Origin: Phycisphaerales bacterium
GTDB taxonomy: Bacteria; Planctomycetota; Phycisphaerae; Phycisphaerales; SM1A02
Assembly: GCA_030748455.1 (NCBI GenBank)
Contig: JASMLY010000006.1
Location: 1 to 64,000 of the forward strand
DNA: 64,000 bases
Direction of reading: 5' to 3'
Below the pieces are notes generated by a model. That model did no database searches, was not told the DNA's origin, and worked only from the letters and a program-made list of their open reading frames with translations. The translations under genes were made by a program, and so were the position numbers. This document shows positions 42,378 through 51,515 of this stretch, piece after piece (the stretch's first letter is position 1; each line of letters starts with the position of its first letter).

Positions 42378-43254
42378 AATGGTTGTGGTAGTTCTTTTGT
42401 GTGGTTGCGCAGCAAAACAAACAACGATGCCTGTTGATTTGATTACGCAGCAAGCGATCTATCAAGACGTGAAGTATCTAGCCTCAGATGACCTACAAGG
42501 TAGATATTTCAGATCAAACGAAGCCCGCATCGCTGCTAAATATATCCGTGATGCTTGGAGGAACGCTGGTCTTACCCCACTGCCAAACAAACAATCTATG
42601 TATCTTCCAGTTGATGATCCACGCGCAGCCCCAAACGTTGCAGCAATGAGAAAAGGTTCAGGAACGCAGTACATTCTCATTACCGCACACTACGATCATC
42701 TACAACCACGCACATCTGGAAAAGACAAAATCTATAACGGTGCTGACGACAACGCTTCTGGAACCGCTGCCTTACTCGCAATTGCAAAAGCACTCTGCTC
42801 GCTACCAGCACCACTTGACGCGTCGATTGTGCTCATTGCGTTCACCGGCGAAGAAGCGGGACTTGTCGGCTCTGAGCATTTTGCTAACCACGGACCAATA
42901 CAACCACAGTCCATTCGAGGGCTTTTCAATCTCGATATGATCAGCCGAGGTGAACCAAATACAATTTTTCTTGAAGGAACACCAGATGCCCCCCGCCTTT
43001 CATTGGCGATTCATCGTGCAAACAAACAAGTAGGGCTCAACATCGTGTGTGACAAACATCCCGACTGGATGTATCGAAGTGACCAAGCACCCTTCCTTGA
43101 GCTTGGTGTCCCTTGCGTTTTTTTCAGTGTAGAAGATCATGAGGATTACCACCGAGTCAGCGACCATGTTGAAAAAATTGATATTGATCTTGCAACTAAA
43201 ACTGCAAAGCTCACGTTCCTCGCAGCCGTAGACCTCGCGTCTGATGTACCCTAA
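42370..43254 (+). CDS. M28 family zinc aminopeptidase lipoprotein
   Basis: A 294-residue peptidase with a lipobox (LLCGC, Cys about 13). The co-catalytic zinc ligands of M28 appear in order: His in ITAHYDHL, Asp in GADDNASGTA, Glu-Glu in FTGEEAGLVGS, Asp in NLDMISRG and His in DYHRVSDH. It should trim amino acids from peptides outside the inner membrane. Its ATG overlaps the end of the regulator gene, so it is probably co-transcribed with it, which is unexpected for a metal regulator operon unless metal loading links them. GAGG lies upstream of the ATG. Confidence 0.9.
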   Translation: MLRMVVVVLLCGCAAKQTTMPVDLITQQAIYQDVKYLASDDLQGRYFRSNEARIAAKYIRDAWRNAGLTPLPNKQSMYLPVDDPRAAPNVAAMRKGSGTQYILITAHYDHLQPRTSGKDKIYNGADDNASGTAALLAIAKALCSLPAPLDASIVLIAFTGEEAGLVGSEHFANHGPIQPQSIRGLFNLDMISRGEPNTIFLEGTPDAPRLSLAIHRANKQVGLNIVCDKHPDWMYRSDQAPFLELGVPCVFFSVEDHEDYHRVSDHVEKIDIDLATKTAKLTFLAAVDLASDVP

Positions 43255-43261
43255 CCTTTTC

Positions 43262-44212
43262 ATGAAGTACTCCCCTTGCGTCTTTCTGTGTCTATTCCTT
43301 GCCGCGTGCAGCGAGCAACCTCAGGGTTCTCAAACAGCTCAACAACCTGCACAAATCGAAGAGCAAACAGGAGAAACGCTATACATGATGTACTGCGCAC
43401 AATGTCATGGACAATCAGGGGACGGAAACGGTCTTATCGAACTTGACCGCCCAGCCCGGAGTTTTGTTGACGGTGGTTTTTCTTTTGGCAACACCGTGGA
43501 AGCCATCAAAAAAACAACGCGTTCTGGGATTCCTGGAACACCAATGCCTCCGTTCAAAGATTTGTTAACAGAGGAAGAAGTGCAAAAAGTTGTGACCCAC
43601 GTTCGTTCTTTTGCACCTGAACAACCTGAACCGCTTCGCAATGAAACCGAGATGGTTGTTACCAATACACCAGTTGTTGTTCGGGGAATGATCCCTCCGA
43701 TTCACGAGGATGCAGAACTGCACCCAAGAGGGTTGCTCATTGGTAACCCAGATGGCTTTAGTTATGAATACAGAGTAGATGATGTCCGTTTGCTTGCAAT
43801 CCGTCAAGGAAAATTTGTTGAACGAACCGATTGGACTGGCAGAGGCGGGTCTCCCCTTAAACCCCTAGGGAACGTGGTCGTACTTGTTGATCGAGGCACG
43901 CCAACAGGATTGTTCAAAACAAATGACAACAAACCCCTACGTGCAAAATTACTGAGCACGAATGTCTCGGGCGCACTCGGATCAATTCGCTATGCTCTTG
44001 TTGATTCTGGAGGGGCAGAGTACGCCTTGATTACAGAAACATGCCAACCAACAACTGGTGTTCGTACGCTTGTGGAACAAACATTACACATCGATGCCTC
44101 ACGTCCTTTTGTACTTGAAATACCAAACTCAACCATGATGGATTCTGACCCTACCGTGCAAAAAGGGACGCATGTTCGAACAATTATCCACGCGTCGAAG
44201 GAGCGTGAATAA
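43262..44212 (+). CDS. c-type cytochrome lipoprotein
   Basis: A 316-residue lipoprotein (LFLAAC near residue 16). The cytochrome c domain (about 35-115) has heme motif CAQCH and a likely Met ligand in GTPMPPF. The C-terminal two thirds (about 130-316) are beta-rich and unassigned (VVVRGMIPPIHEDAELHPRG). It directly precedes and overlaps (TAATG) a beta-propeller dehydrogenase-like gene, a pairing in which the cytochrome would accept electrons. The start at 43262 gives a proper signal; a GTG or ATG a few codons upstream is less likely. Confidence 0.85.
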   Translation: MKYSPCVFLCLFLAACSEQPQGSQTAQQPAQIEEQTGETLYMMYCAQCHGQSGDGNGLIELDRPARSFVDGGFSFGNTVEAIKKTTRSGIPGTPMPPFKDLLTEEEVQKVVTHVRSFAPEQPEPLRNETEMVVTNTPVVVRGMIPPIHEDAELHPRGLLIGNPDGFSYEYRVDDVRLLAIRQGKFVERTDWTGRGGSPLKPLGNVVVLVDRGTPTGLFKTNDNKPLRAKLLSTNVSGALGSIRYALVDSGGAEYALITETCQPTTGVRTLVEQTLHIDASRPFVLEIPNSTMMDSDPTVQKGTHVRTIIHASKERE

Positions 44213-46608
44213 TGTTTTCTGCACTCCTGATCACAACACTGCTTTGCACGAACTCTGACTTTTGGACGATCGATTATCTGACTCCACCAGATGGTGAAGT
44301 TCTTGAAGTCGGTGGCATTGGGTTTATGTCGGATGGGGATATGGTTGTCAGCACACGCCGAGGTCAAGTATGGCGGATCGATCAACCCAACGCAGAAAAT
44401 CCTGAAGATGCAACATTTACACTGATTTGCGAGGGATTGCACGAAGGCATGGGATTAGCCGTCGTGCAGGATGAGGTGTACGTCGCACAGCGTTGTGAAC
44501 TCTCAAAACTCGTCGATCTCGATGGCGATGCATTGATCGATGAAGTGCAAACCCTAACCCAAGATTGGGGAATGAGTGGGAACTACCACGAGTTCAGTTT
44601 TGGCTTACCTGTTGATGCTGATGGAAACATGTATGTCTCCTTAAACGTTGGGTTTTGGAATCCACATTGGTGGCATGGAAAATCACGAGCTCCATATAGA
44701 GGGTGGGTTCTGAAAATTTCTCCCGATGGACACGTTGAACCATTTGCTGGAGGGTTTAGATCACCTGCGGGTTTGGGGTTGCTTGAAGATAACTCGCTTG
44801 TTGTGACAGATAACCAAGGTGATTGGATGCCAGTTTGTCCAGTCTACGTTGTGAAGAAAGATAAGTTTTACGGCCACCCTGCTTCGCTGCGGTGGTATGA
44901 AAACCAACCCGATGTTGAACCAAGCGACACACAACCTCCATCACCTCAGACAATTACTCGTGAGCATCCTGCACTTTGGTTGCCCTACCAATGGTCGCGA
45001 TCTACTGGAAATGTCATCGTAGACAATACAAATGGGCCCTTTCACGGACAATATCTCATTGCCGAACTCACGAATGGTCAGATACTGCGGGCGGATTTTG
45101 AAGAGATCGATGGTGTTGTTCAGGGAGCGTGCTGGCTTGCGCATACACGAGTAGGTTCAGCCTATCACATTGCATACGGACCAGATGGGACCCTCTATGC
45201 AGGTCTTACAAATAGAGGATGGGGTGGACTCGCTCCAGGAAGTGGAATTGCAAGAATTCAGTACGCAGGAGACCCGCCCCTTGAAATGAAGGAGATGCAC
45301 CTCATTGCAGATGGGTTTGAGATAACCTTTACGGAGCCGTTGGTGCAAACACCCGTTGTTTCTGGTGAAAAATATGATTACAACTGGTGGTGGGAGTACG
45401 GCTCACCAGTTCAGCACCTTGAACCAGTAACGATCACAGACGTTTCACTTTCGGAAGACAGGCGAATTGCTACAGTGACCATAGGGAACTTAGAAGCTGG
45501 GAAGTGCATCATGCTACACGTCAAAGATGCTGAAGCACAAAATGGCAACATCCTCTTGCACAGCGATGTTTCGTACACAATCAACGCACTACCAGGGGGG
45601 GAACTTGCCTACGTTGCAAAACAGGTTGAACCCCCAATTGAACGAGGCGAGAAAGTCGGTGGATGGATGTATCTCACATGGGCTGACGCGTTTGACATGT
45701 GGGTCAACGATGGCGTGATTGCATGTAATGCTGAACTCGATATTGAGCATCCAAGCGACCTAGTCATTACTGAAGGCAGTGGTGCTCTAGTTGCAAAAGC
45801 TGGTGCTGCAATGAGAACGAAGTTCAACGTTGATAGCGGGACAATCACGATGAATTACATGCTTGCAGAAGGCGCTGAACTAGAAGTACAACTTCCAAAC
45901 GGGGGTGTCATCACGCTATCTGATCAGGATGATGGAGGGTATCTCGGGGCAGGTATTTGGCATGAGTTTGCTGTTTCCTTTGCTTCAGACCCGCCCACGA
46001 TTCATTGGGCAGAAGTCAATTCAATGAGAACGCATGTGAATCAAACAGTGCACACACGTCTAGCAACTCCCTCACCAATTGTAATTCGATCGACAAAAGG
46101 AACTTGTGCCTTTGGTGATGTTCGTCTTCAACATCTACCAAGTAACCCAAATCCAGAGCGATGGAAACCCATCGGTCTCAATCTAGAGAATGTCACAGAA
46201 GAAGGCATCACATGGAAACAAACTGATGCTGGTGATCTCGTCGTAGAAGGCAACGGTTCGCTCACGATTCCAATAGCGAACAACCTTCTCTCTGCAGTTC
46301 GGTTCGATGCAAAAGTGTATGGAACAGGCGCTGCTTCAATGACAATTGGTACCCTTGAGATTGATATTGCAACCAATGGCTCACGAAAAACGGGAGGGGT
46401 TTCAAACCATCCAATTAACGCAAACCTCATTGATCAAAATGAATGGTGCACAATTGAAATTCTTCAACAAGATCAAACAACAGTGTTGCTCAATGGTGTT
46501 GCAATTCTCACAACCACAGATATCTCACCAATCGCTGGAGATACGATGACGCTCAACGTAAAGAATGCAACGTTGCATGTACGGAAACCAATAATTCACT
46601 CCCAGTGA
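44212..46608 (+). CDS. PVC-type sugar-dehydrogenase-like beta-propeller protein
   Basis: A 798-residue secreted protein. After a short signal, residues about 20-370 form a glucose/sorbosone dehydrogenase-like propeller (VGGIGFMSDGDMVVSTRRGQVWRI, GFRSPAGLGLLEDNSLVVTD, AYGPDGTLYAGLTNRGWGG). A linker and beta-sandwich region follow, and the last ~140 residues resemble a DUF1080/LamG-like jelly roll (WCTIEILQQDQTTVLLNGV). Proteins like this are typical of Planctomycetota and Verrucomicrobiota. The substrate is unknown. Electron transfer to the overlapping cytochrome is inferred from gene order. Confidence 0.78.
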   Translation: MFSALLITTLLCTNSDFWTIDYLTPPDGEVLEVGGIGFMSDGDMVVSTRRGQVWRIDQPNAENPEDATFTLICEGLHEGMGLAVVQDEVYVAQRCELSKLVDLDGDALIDEVQTLTQDWGMSGNYHEFSFGLPVDADGNMYVSLNVGFWNPHWWHGKSRAPYRGWVLKISPDGHVEPFAGGFRSPAGLGLLEDNSLVVTDNQGDWMPVCPVYVVKKDKFYGHPASLRWYENQPDVEPSDTQPPSPQTITREHPALWLPYQWSRSTGNVIVDNTNGPFHGQYLIAELTNGQILRADFEEIDGVVQGACWLAHTRVGSAYHIAYGPDGTLYAGLTNRGWGGLAPGSGIARIQYAGDPPLEMKEMHLIADGFEITFTEPLVQTPVVSGEKYDYNWWWEYGSPVQHLEPVTITDVSLSEDRRIATVTIGNLEAGKCIMLHVKDAEAQNGNILLHSDVSYTINALPGGELAYVAKQVEPPIERGEKVGGWMYLTWADAFDMWVNDGVIACNAELDIEHPSDLVITEGSGALVAKAGAAMRTKFNVDSGTITMNYMLAEGAELEVQLPNGGVITLSDQDDGGYLGAGIWHEFAVSFASDPPTIHWAEVNSMRTHVNQTVHTRLATPSPIVIRSTKGTCAFGDVRLQHLPSNPNPERWKPIGLNLENVTEEGITWKQTDAGDLVVEGNGSLTIPIANNLLSAVRFDAKVYGTGAASMTIGTLEIDIATNGSRKTGGVSNHPINANLIDQNEWCTIEILQQDQTTVLLNGVAILTTTDISPIAGDTMTLNVKNATLHVRKPIIHSQ

Positions 46609-46611
46609 GTT

Positions 46612-48294
46612 TTACAAGCACGCTCCCCAAGCATCTACGACTGCAAGAATATCCGAGACACCAACTGTCCCGTCGCCGTCAATGTCTGCATCGCATCCGT
46701 TACACACGCCCCATGCATCCACAACTGCAAGAATGTCAGCAACGCCAACAACATCATCGCCATTGACATCGCCTACACACGGCTCGCCTGAGCCGATCGC
46801 TTCTAGAGCTTGGTGCGCGTTGATAAAGCCATAGCCGTACGTCGTGTCGTATCCACCCGATCCGTAATCTACTGCTGTTGCGGCAAGCACATCTTCAATT
46901 TGATCTGGTGTGAGTGTTGGGTCTTCTGATCTAAGCAAGGCAACAACGCCTGCTGTGTATGGTGACGCAAAAGACGTTCCGTCAATTGTGACGGTGTTCC
47001 CAGAATCATATCCATCGCCTCCACTTCGATCGGTTGTTCGAATCCCTGCACCTGGTGCACTGATAAACAACCCATTGCCATGTGTACTAAAACTTGCAAG
47101 TGTGCCGTTGGATGACATCGCTGCAACAGAAATGAGACTCTCTAAACTTGCAGGCCAGCTGATCGTTGATGAACCGTCATTCCCAGCAGCTGCCACATGG
47201 AACACGCCAGCGGCTCGAGTTGTGTTAAAGGCATTCGTAATCGCAGAGAGTGGTGAGCCACCACCCCAACTCGAATTTGTCACTTGTGCTCCAGAATCCG
47301 CTGCCCATGTGATCCCATTCACAGCCCAACTTTCTTGGAATTCGAGAAAGCCTAAACAGAAACCAAAAATGTCCATTTCATTAAATATTTTTCCTGCTCT
47401 CACCCAACAATGTGGCGCGACTCCTGCAACGCCTTGGTTGTTGTCAATTGTTGCTGCAACACAACCAGCGACTGCTGTTCCGTGATTGTCACAGGCGTTG
47501 CCAGGGTTTCCGTTGCTGCTACTTCCTGTAAAAGTTTCACCTGTGAGTTGGTGGATGTCAGGATGCCCTTGATCAATTCCAGAATCGAGAACAACAACAA
47601 CGACATCCCCACTTCCCATTGAAATATCCCATGCTTCTGGAATGTCCATGTCGTGATTGTTTGATTGATGTAAACCCCACTGTTGACCAAACTCTGGATC
47701 GTTCGGAATATGCATGGGTTTCACCCAAGAAATTGCATCACTTTCTGCAAACTCAAAAAGTTCAGAGTGTGCGAGTTCATTTGCAAGTGCTAAAACTTCT
47801 CTACCATCATGTAGTGGTGTGCGAAGACGATATACACGTTCCATCCCAGCATAGTTTGTGTCTACAACTTCTCCATGCGATTCAAGTACAGATACAACTG
47901 CTCCTTCATCCGCAAGAACCGTTCGTTTCAAAAGAAGGTCTCTTGTTGGAATATAGGGAAGTCCACCTTCCCCAGTAAAAACAGGTGAAACAAATGTATA
48001 GGATTCTTCTGAAACGAGTGTGTCAACAAGTTGCGTAATCCCTGCCGTCGATTGAACACTCCGAGGCGTTTTGACATACGACCACCCCGGCACTGAACTC
48101 GGTGCAATTGCATCTTCTAGCCCAAGGGTAAACGCAGGTGTTTCTAGGGGTTGCGATTCATCAAAAATCGCGATCATCGTTGTGTCAAGTCCAAGTCGAA
48201 TGGATTGATCAAAATGATGATACTCGTAGTCAAAACCAAACGTTGTGGTTGCGATGAGGCATGTTCCAAGAATCCATGTTGTTGTTGTAGACAT
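46612..48294 (-). CDS. Secreted subtilisin-like (S8) protease with dockerin-like tail
   Basis: A 560-residue exported protease. Signal peptide to about residue 20, a long propeptide (to about 195), then the S8 domain with the catalytic triad D237 (VLDSGID), H271 (NHGTAVAG) and S441 (GTSFASP). The C-terminus carries two dockerin-like calcium-binding repeats (DVNGDDVVGVADIL and DIDGDGTVGVSDIL), each followed by AVVDAWG, a tail seen in many Phycisphaerae proteins. GGAGAAGGAG before the ATG is a good ribosome-binding site. The tail may mediate surface attachment or sorting. Confidence 0.93.
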   Translation of the reverse strand: MSTTTTWILGTCLIATTTFGFDYEYHHFDQSIRLGLDTTMIAIFDESQPLETPAFTLGLEDAIAPSSVPGWSYVKTPRSVQSTAGITQLVDTLVSEESYTFVSPVFTGEGGLPYIPTRDLLLKRTVLADEGAVVSVLESHGEVVDTNYAGMERVYRLRTPLHDGREVLALANELAHSELFEFAESDAISWVKPMHIPNDPEFGQQWGLHQSNNHDMDIPEAWDISMGSGDVVVVVLDSGIDQGHPDIHQLTGETFTGSSSNGNPGNACDNHGTAVAGCVAATIDNNQGVAGVAPHCWVRAGKIFNEMDIFGFCLGFLEFQESWAVNGITWAADSGAQVTNSSWGGGSPLSAITNAFNTTRAAGVFHVAAAGNDGSSTISWPASLESLISVAAMSSNGTLASFSTHGNGLFISAPGAGIRTTDRSGGDGYDSGNTVTIDGTSFASPYTAGVVALLRSEDPTLTPDQIEDVLAATAVDYGSGGYDTTYGYGFINAHQALEAIGSGEPCVGDVNGDDVVGVADILAVVDAWGVCNGCDADIDGDGTVGVSDILAVVDAWGACL

Positions 48295-48324
48295 AGCGTC
48301 TCCTTCTCCCTCGAAAACGCTCTC

Positions 48325-48353
48325 ACCATAGTGAAATCAGCGAGGGTATTCAA
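48325..48353 (-). promoter_or_regulatory. Promoter of the S8 protease gene
   Basis: TTGAAT (48353-48348) and TATGGT (48330-48325) are 17 bp apart on the minus strand. They leave a leader of about 25 nt containing the purine-rich ribosome-binding site. Confidence 0.55.
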
Positions 48354-48393
48354 GCCAAAATACTCAAAAAGCAGTTGAATTACATAAAAAGGC

Positions 48394-48399
48394 TATGAT
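48394..48399 (+). promoter_or_regulatory. -10-like box 6 nt before the DUF1080 gene
   Basis: TATGAT ends 6 nt before the ATG at 48406. TTGAAT at 48375-48380 is too close (13 bp) to be a normal -35. No Shine-Dalgarno is present. Confidence 0.5.
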
Positions 48400-48405
48400 G
48401 CGAGC

Positions 48406-49524
48406 ATGATATTGCTTTCTCTTACCGTACTACTCTCCTGTACAACCCCGCAGTGGGAACCACTTTTCAACGGGAAAAATTTAGATGGGTGGACGATTGT
48501 CAATGGTGCTCAAAGTACGTGGACTGTCCAAAACAAAACCATTGTGTGCAGTGGAAAACCAACCGGTGTCATGCGTACAAATACAATGTATGAAAATTTT
48601 GTTTTGGAACTTGAGTGGCGACACAACGTTCCCAACGGAAATGCGGGTCTATTCGTGTGGTCAGACCCTATTCCTGCAGTGGGTGTACCGTTCACTCGAG
48701 CTATTGAAGTGCAAATTATGGACGGAAATGAGCTCGATTGGTATACAACCCATGGTGATATCTTTTCAATCTGGGGTGCAACGATGACCCCAGATGATCC
48801 TCATCCACATGGAGAACATGTCCAGCGGTGTTTACCAAGCGAACGAAGATCCAAACCCGCCCCAGAATGGAATCATTACACCGTGACCTGCATTGATGGG
48901 CAAATCAATTTGTCAGTCAATGGCGCTTTCGTGTCGGGGGCTTCCGACGTTACTCCAAACAAGGGATACATTTGCCTTGAATCTGAGGGCACTGAAGTTG
49001 TGTTTAGGAACATCAGGATTCTTGAACTACCTCCATCCGCACCGCCGACAACTGATGTTGCAAATCTAGATGTTGGATTTGTAACACTCTATACAGGAAT
49101 TGATCTTACAGGATGGGAAGGTGATCCAACGCATTGGAAACCACAGGGGTGGAGTCTACACCACGATGGTGAAGGCGCTCCAATGACTACAACACAACCG
49201 TATGAAATGTTTGAAATCATGGTAGACGTCAAATGTAAAGATCCCTCCTGCCAACCCTTCTTCATCATCGATGATACAAAAGTACACATTCCAACGTCTG
49301 AAAAAGGGTGGTCTCGTTTTGTTGTACAAGGGAAGGGAGCAACAATCAGCCTTGGTAGTACTAAAGAGGCTGATTTTTGCAATATATTTATTCGCCCAGT
49401 ACAAAATATAGATGGCAGGACGTTGAAAGAGTACGAACAGAAGGTGATTGTCCCCTACGGATCCACACATGGCAGCAATCCCCACAATCGTTCGATCAGC
49501 ACCTGTTCTCTCTCTTCAAGATGA
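48406..49524 (+). CDS. Tandem DUF1080 (3-keto-disaccharide hydrolase-like) lipoprotein
   Basis: A 372-residue protein with a lipoprotein signal (VLLSC, Cys about 12). The first DUF1080 domain (about 15-210) has PLFNGKNLDGWTIVNG, LELEWRHN and GNAGLFVWSD. A second, shorter copy (about 225-350) opens with VTLYTGIDLTGWEG. The family includes 3-keto-disaccharide hydrolases and is expanded in Planctomycetota. The last ~20 residues (GSTHGSNPHNRS...) overlap the next gene by 56 bp and look like a non-conserved tail. Confidence 0.85.
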   Translation: MILLSLTVLLSCTTPQWEPLFNGKNLDGWTIVNGAQSTWTVQNKTIVCSGKPTGVMRTNTMYENFVLELEWRHNVPNGNAGLFVWSDPIPAVGVPFTRAIEVQIMDGNELDWYTTHGDIFSIWGATMTPDDPHPHGEHVQRCLPSERRSKPAPEWNHYTVTCIDGQINLSVNGAFVSGASDVTPNKGYICLESEGTEVVFRNIRILELPPSAPPTTDVANLDVGFVTLYTGIDLTGWEGDPTHWKPQGWSLHHDGEGAPMTTTQPYEMFEIMVDVKCKDPSCQPFFIIDDTKVHIPTSEKGWSRFVVQGKGATISLGSTKEADFCNIFIRPVQNIDGRTLKEYEQKVIVPYGSTHGSNPHNRSISTCSLSSR

Positions 49525-50263
49525 GCTTGCACAACTTCGTTCAGCGCTTGAAATAGAAAAACAAGCACGTATTGCCGCTGAATCAAAACTTGCATTTTTG
49601 CATGATGAAACTGTCGCAGGCGAACCGCCACCATCAAGAATGGCAATCATTATTGGTTTGGCAAAACTCGCAGAATCGCGAGACGATGATACTGGGCACC
49701 ACCTCGCAAGAATCAGGCATTACACCACGTTGATCGCAACGGCCGTGTCTGATTTGTTTCCAGAGGAACTCTCGAAAGCGGAGGTGCCGCTTATCGGTGC
49801 GACGTCTGTCTTGCATGACATTGGTAAGGTCGGAATCAGCGATGATATTCTCCTCAACCCAAACGTATTAAACGAAGATCAGTTTAATGCGATGAAAAAA
49901 CATACTTCAATTGGTGCAGATATATTGATCTCACTTTCTGAACAACTCGGTCGCGACCCTTGGGTAGATACAGCCATTCAGATCACACTCGGACACCACG
50001 AAAAATGGGACGGCACTGGGTACCCATTTGGGCTCCGTGGTGACACAAATAATATGCCAGCAAGAATAGTTGCAGTTGCTGATGTGTACGATGCAGTAAC
50101 TTCTAAGCGAGTGTATAAACCTGCAATTCCTCACGAAGAAGCTGTTGCGATTTTAAAGAAAGAAAGTGGCAGCCACTTTGACCCCATGGTTATTGAAGCA
50201 TTTTTGACTGTACTAGAAGAAGTAAAGGAAGTTGCAGCACGGCTACACAATACGGTTGCATAG
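49469..50263 (+). CDS. HD-GYP domain protein without sensor domain
   Basis: A 264-residue protein: a short N-terminal coiled coil (LQDELAQLRSALEIEKQARI) and an HD-GYP domain with GHHLARIRHY, HDIGKVGISDD, GHHEKWDGTGYPFGL and ARIVAVADVYDAV. All hallmark metal ligands and the GYP triplet are present, so it is a likely c-di-GMP phosphodiesterase. No sensor or receiver domain is attached. The ATG at 49469 is preferred to a TTG at 49448; both lie inside the upstream gene. Confidence 0.88.
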   Translation: MAAIPTIVRSAPVLSLQDELAQLRSALEIEKQARIAAESKLAFLHDETVAGEPPPSRMAIIIGLAKLAESRDDDTGHHLARIRHYTTLIATAVSDLFPEELSKAEVPLIGATSVLHDIGKVGISDDILLNPNVLNEDQFNAMKKHTSIGADILISLSEQLGRDPWVDTAIQITLGHHEKWDGTGYPFGLRGDTNNMPARIVAVADVYDAVTSKRVYKPAIPHEEAVAILKKESGSHFDPMVIEAFLTVLEEVKEVAARLHNTVA

Positions 50264-50284
50264 GGGTTGCATACCCTACGCTCG

Positions 50285-50395
50285 TTACTCGCCTTCACCC
50301 CGAGATCTGCGACCCTTCGCGTCTCCATAGCACAGCAGACACCAACCGAGAAGAAACGCGAGCCAAAGACCGTTTGTAAGTAATACCATTTCCAT
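50285..50395 (-). CDS. 36-residue single-pass membrane micro-protein (predicted)
   Basis: An unrecognised small reading frame in the gap between the HD-GYP gene and pqiA. From the ATG at 50395 it gives MEMVLLTNGLWLAFLLGWCL followed by LCYGDAKGRRSRGEGE: one hydrophobic helix of about 20 residues, then a charged tail with four Arg and one Lys, which by the positive-inside rule would be cytoplasmic. TACAAT lies 7 nt before this ATG, the spacing seen at the leaderless genes nearby. In-frame ATGs at 50404 and 50419 would add 3 or 8 residues. No family is recognised. Confidence 0.5.
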   Translation of the reverse strand: MEMVLLTNGLWLAFLLGWCLLCYGDAKGRRSRGEGE

Positions 50396-50402
50396 ACGCA
50401 GC

Positions 50403-50408
50403 ATTGTA
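50403..50408 (-). promoter_or_regulatory. -10-like box 7 nt before the micro-ORF
   Basis: TACAAT on the minus strand ends 7 nt before the ATG at 50395, the same spacing as at ldt and ltaE. No good -35 is seen. Confidence 0.35.
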
Positions 50409-50444
50409 CATGAGTTCATGATCCGTTTGCAGTTGTTTCTCCGA

Positions 50445-50450
50445 TAAGAT
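50445..50450 (+). promoter_or_regulatory. -10-like box 6 nt before pqiA
   Basis: TAAGAT ends 6 nt before the ATG at 50457 and no Shine-Dalgarno is present. The region is divergent from the micro-ORF. Confidence 0.45.
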
Positions 50451-50456
50451 GGCTAG

Positions 50457-51515
50457 ATGACACATCCCAATACAATGAAGCGTTGGGCTCGACGGAAGGG
50501 ATGGGCCATACCCATACTTCTCCTTGGATCGCTCACGTTAAATATTCTGGGGCTTTCTCTACCATTCCTTGAGATTGACGAGGTTTTTCACGCAAAAGTT
50601 GTGTACAGCCTTCCCCACTCCGTACATCTGATGTGGGAACATGAACTGTACATCATCGCCTTGTTAATTTTAGGGTTCTCGATCATCTTCCCCTTCGTCA
50701 AGTTGTTTGCGCTGTTCGCTGCATGGTTCATTCCTTGGAATCCAAAAAGCCGCGTCACATTCCTCCATTGGATTGAACTCCTAGGCAAATGGTCTTTCAT
50801 GGACATCTTTGTGGTCATCCTATTGTTAGGATTGACCAACAAACAAACCATGATTACATCACACATTCATGTGGGCGTGTACTTCTTTATCGGTGCCATT
50901 ACGTTGAGCATGATTGTTTCACAAATCATTCTTGGGCTCGCGAGGGAGATTGTGACCGAGGATGAAGGCGTACTCGAGTACCCTGAAAAACGAAGGTGGA
51001 TGTTGTTTGATCAAGTCTATCTAGGTTGGACTGTTCCAGTCTTAGTTTTTGTCTCAGCAGCAGCACTTTTCGATGCAATTCATGCAACATTCTTACGCAT
51101 AAGCCAATTTTTACTTGTGTCTCGATCTTACAGCATGTACGACTTGATCGAATTGTTACAAACAAATAAACATTGGGTACTCCTCATCATTATGGTTGGA
51201 ACAGTTGTGTGCGTGCCCTTGCTTCGTCTTGCCCTCTTGCTCGTCACGTGGGTGATCCCAATGAAGGTGAAGCGACACATTCGAGCCAAGATGCTTTTAG
51301 AAGGGCTATCTCGCTGGTCAATGCTTGACGTGTTTGGCGTTGCACTCTTTCTTATTGCGTCTGAGGGAAAAGATTTAGTAAAAACTGAAATCCAACCTGG
51401 TCTCTATACCGTAGTGATTGCAATTGGGTTAAGTTATCTCTTAGGATTCGTCGCTGTTTCACTTCACAAACTCATGGTGAAGTTTGCAACTGCTGCTCTG
51501 CCTTCAACGTCTTGA
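50457..51515 (+). CDS. Paraquat-inducible protein A (PqiA/YebS) family
   Basis: A 352-residue membrane protein with two PqiA repeats of about four helices each. Each repeat has the family signature (LGKWSFMDIFVV at about 121-132 and LSRWSMLDVFGV at about 288-299). PqiA-type proteins work with MCE proteins (PqiB/YebT) in lipid transport across the periplasm, but no MCE gene is in this window. The N-terminal zinc-finger Cys pairs of E. coli PqiA are absent. Its 3' end overlaps the convergent heme-protein gene by 44 bp. Confidence 0.88.
   Translation: MTHPNTMKRWARRKGWAIPILLLGSLTLNILGLSLPFLEIDEVFHAKVVYSLPHSVHLMWEHELYIIALLILGFSIIFPFVKLFALFAAWFIPWNPKSRVTFLHWIELLGKWSFMDIFVVILLLGLTNKQTMITSHIHVGVYFFIGAITLSMIVSQIILGLAREIVTEDEGVLEYPEKRRWMLFDQVYLGWTVPVLVFVSAAALFDAIHATFLRISQFLLVSRSYSMYDLIELLQTNKHWVLLIIMVGTVVCVPLLRLALLLVTWVIPMKVKRHIRAKMLLEGLSRWSMLDVFGVALFLIASEGKDLVKTEIQPGLYTVVIAIGLSYLLGFVAVSLHKLMVKFATAALPSTS

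Noticed and set aside
46612..48294. Cellulosome-type dockerin function for the protease tail
   Set aside because: No cohesin domain is encoded here, and two-repeat tails of this kind are common in Phycisphaerae without cellulosomes, so only calcium binding or attachment is suggested.
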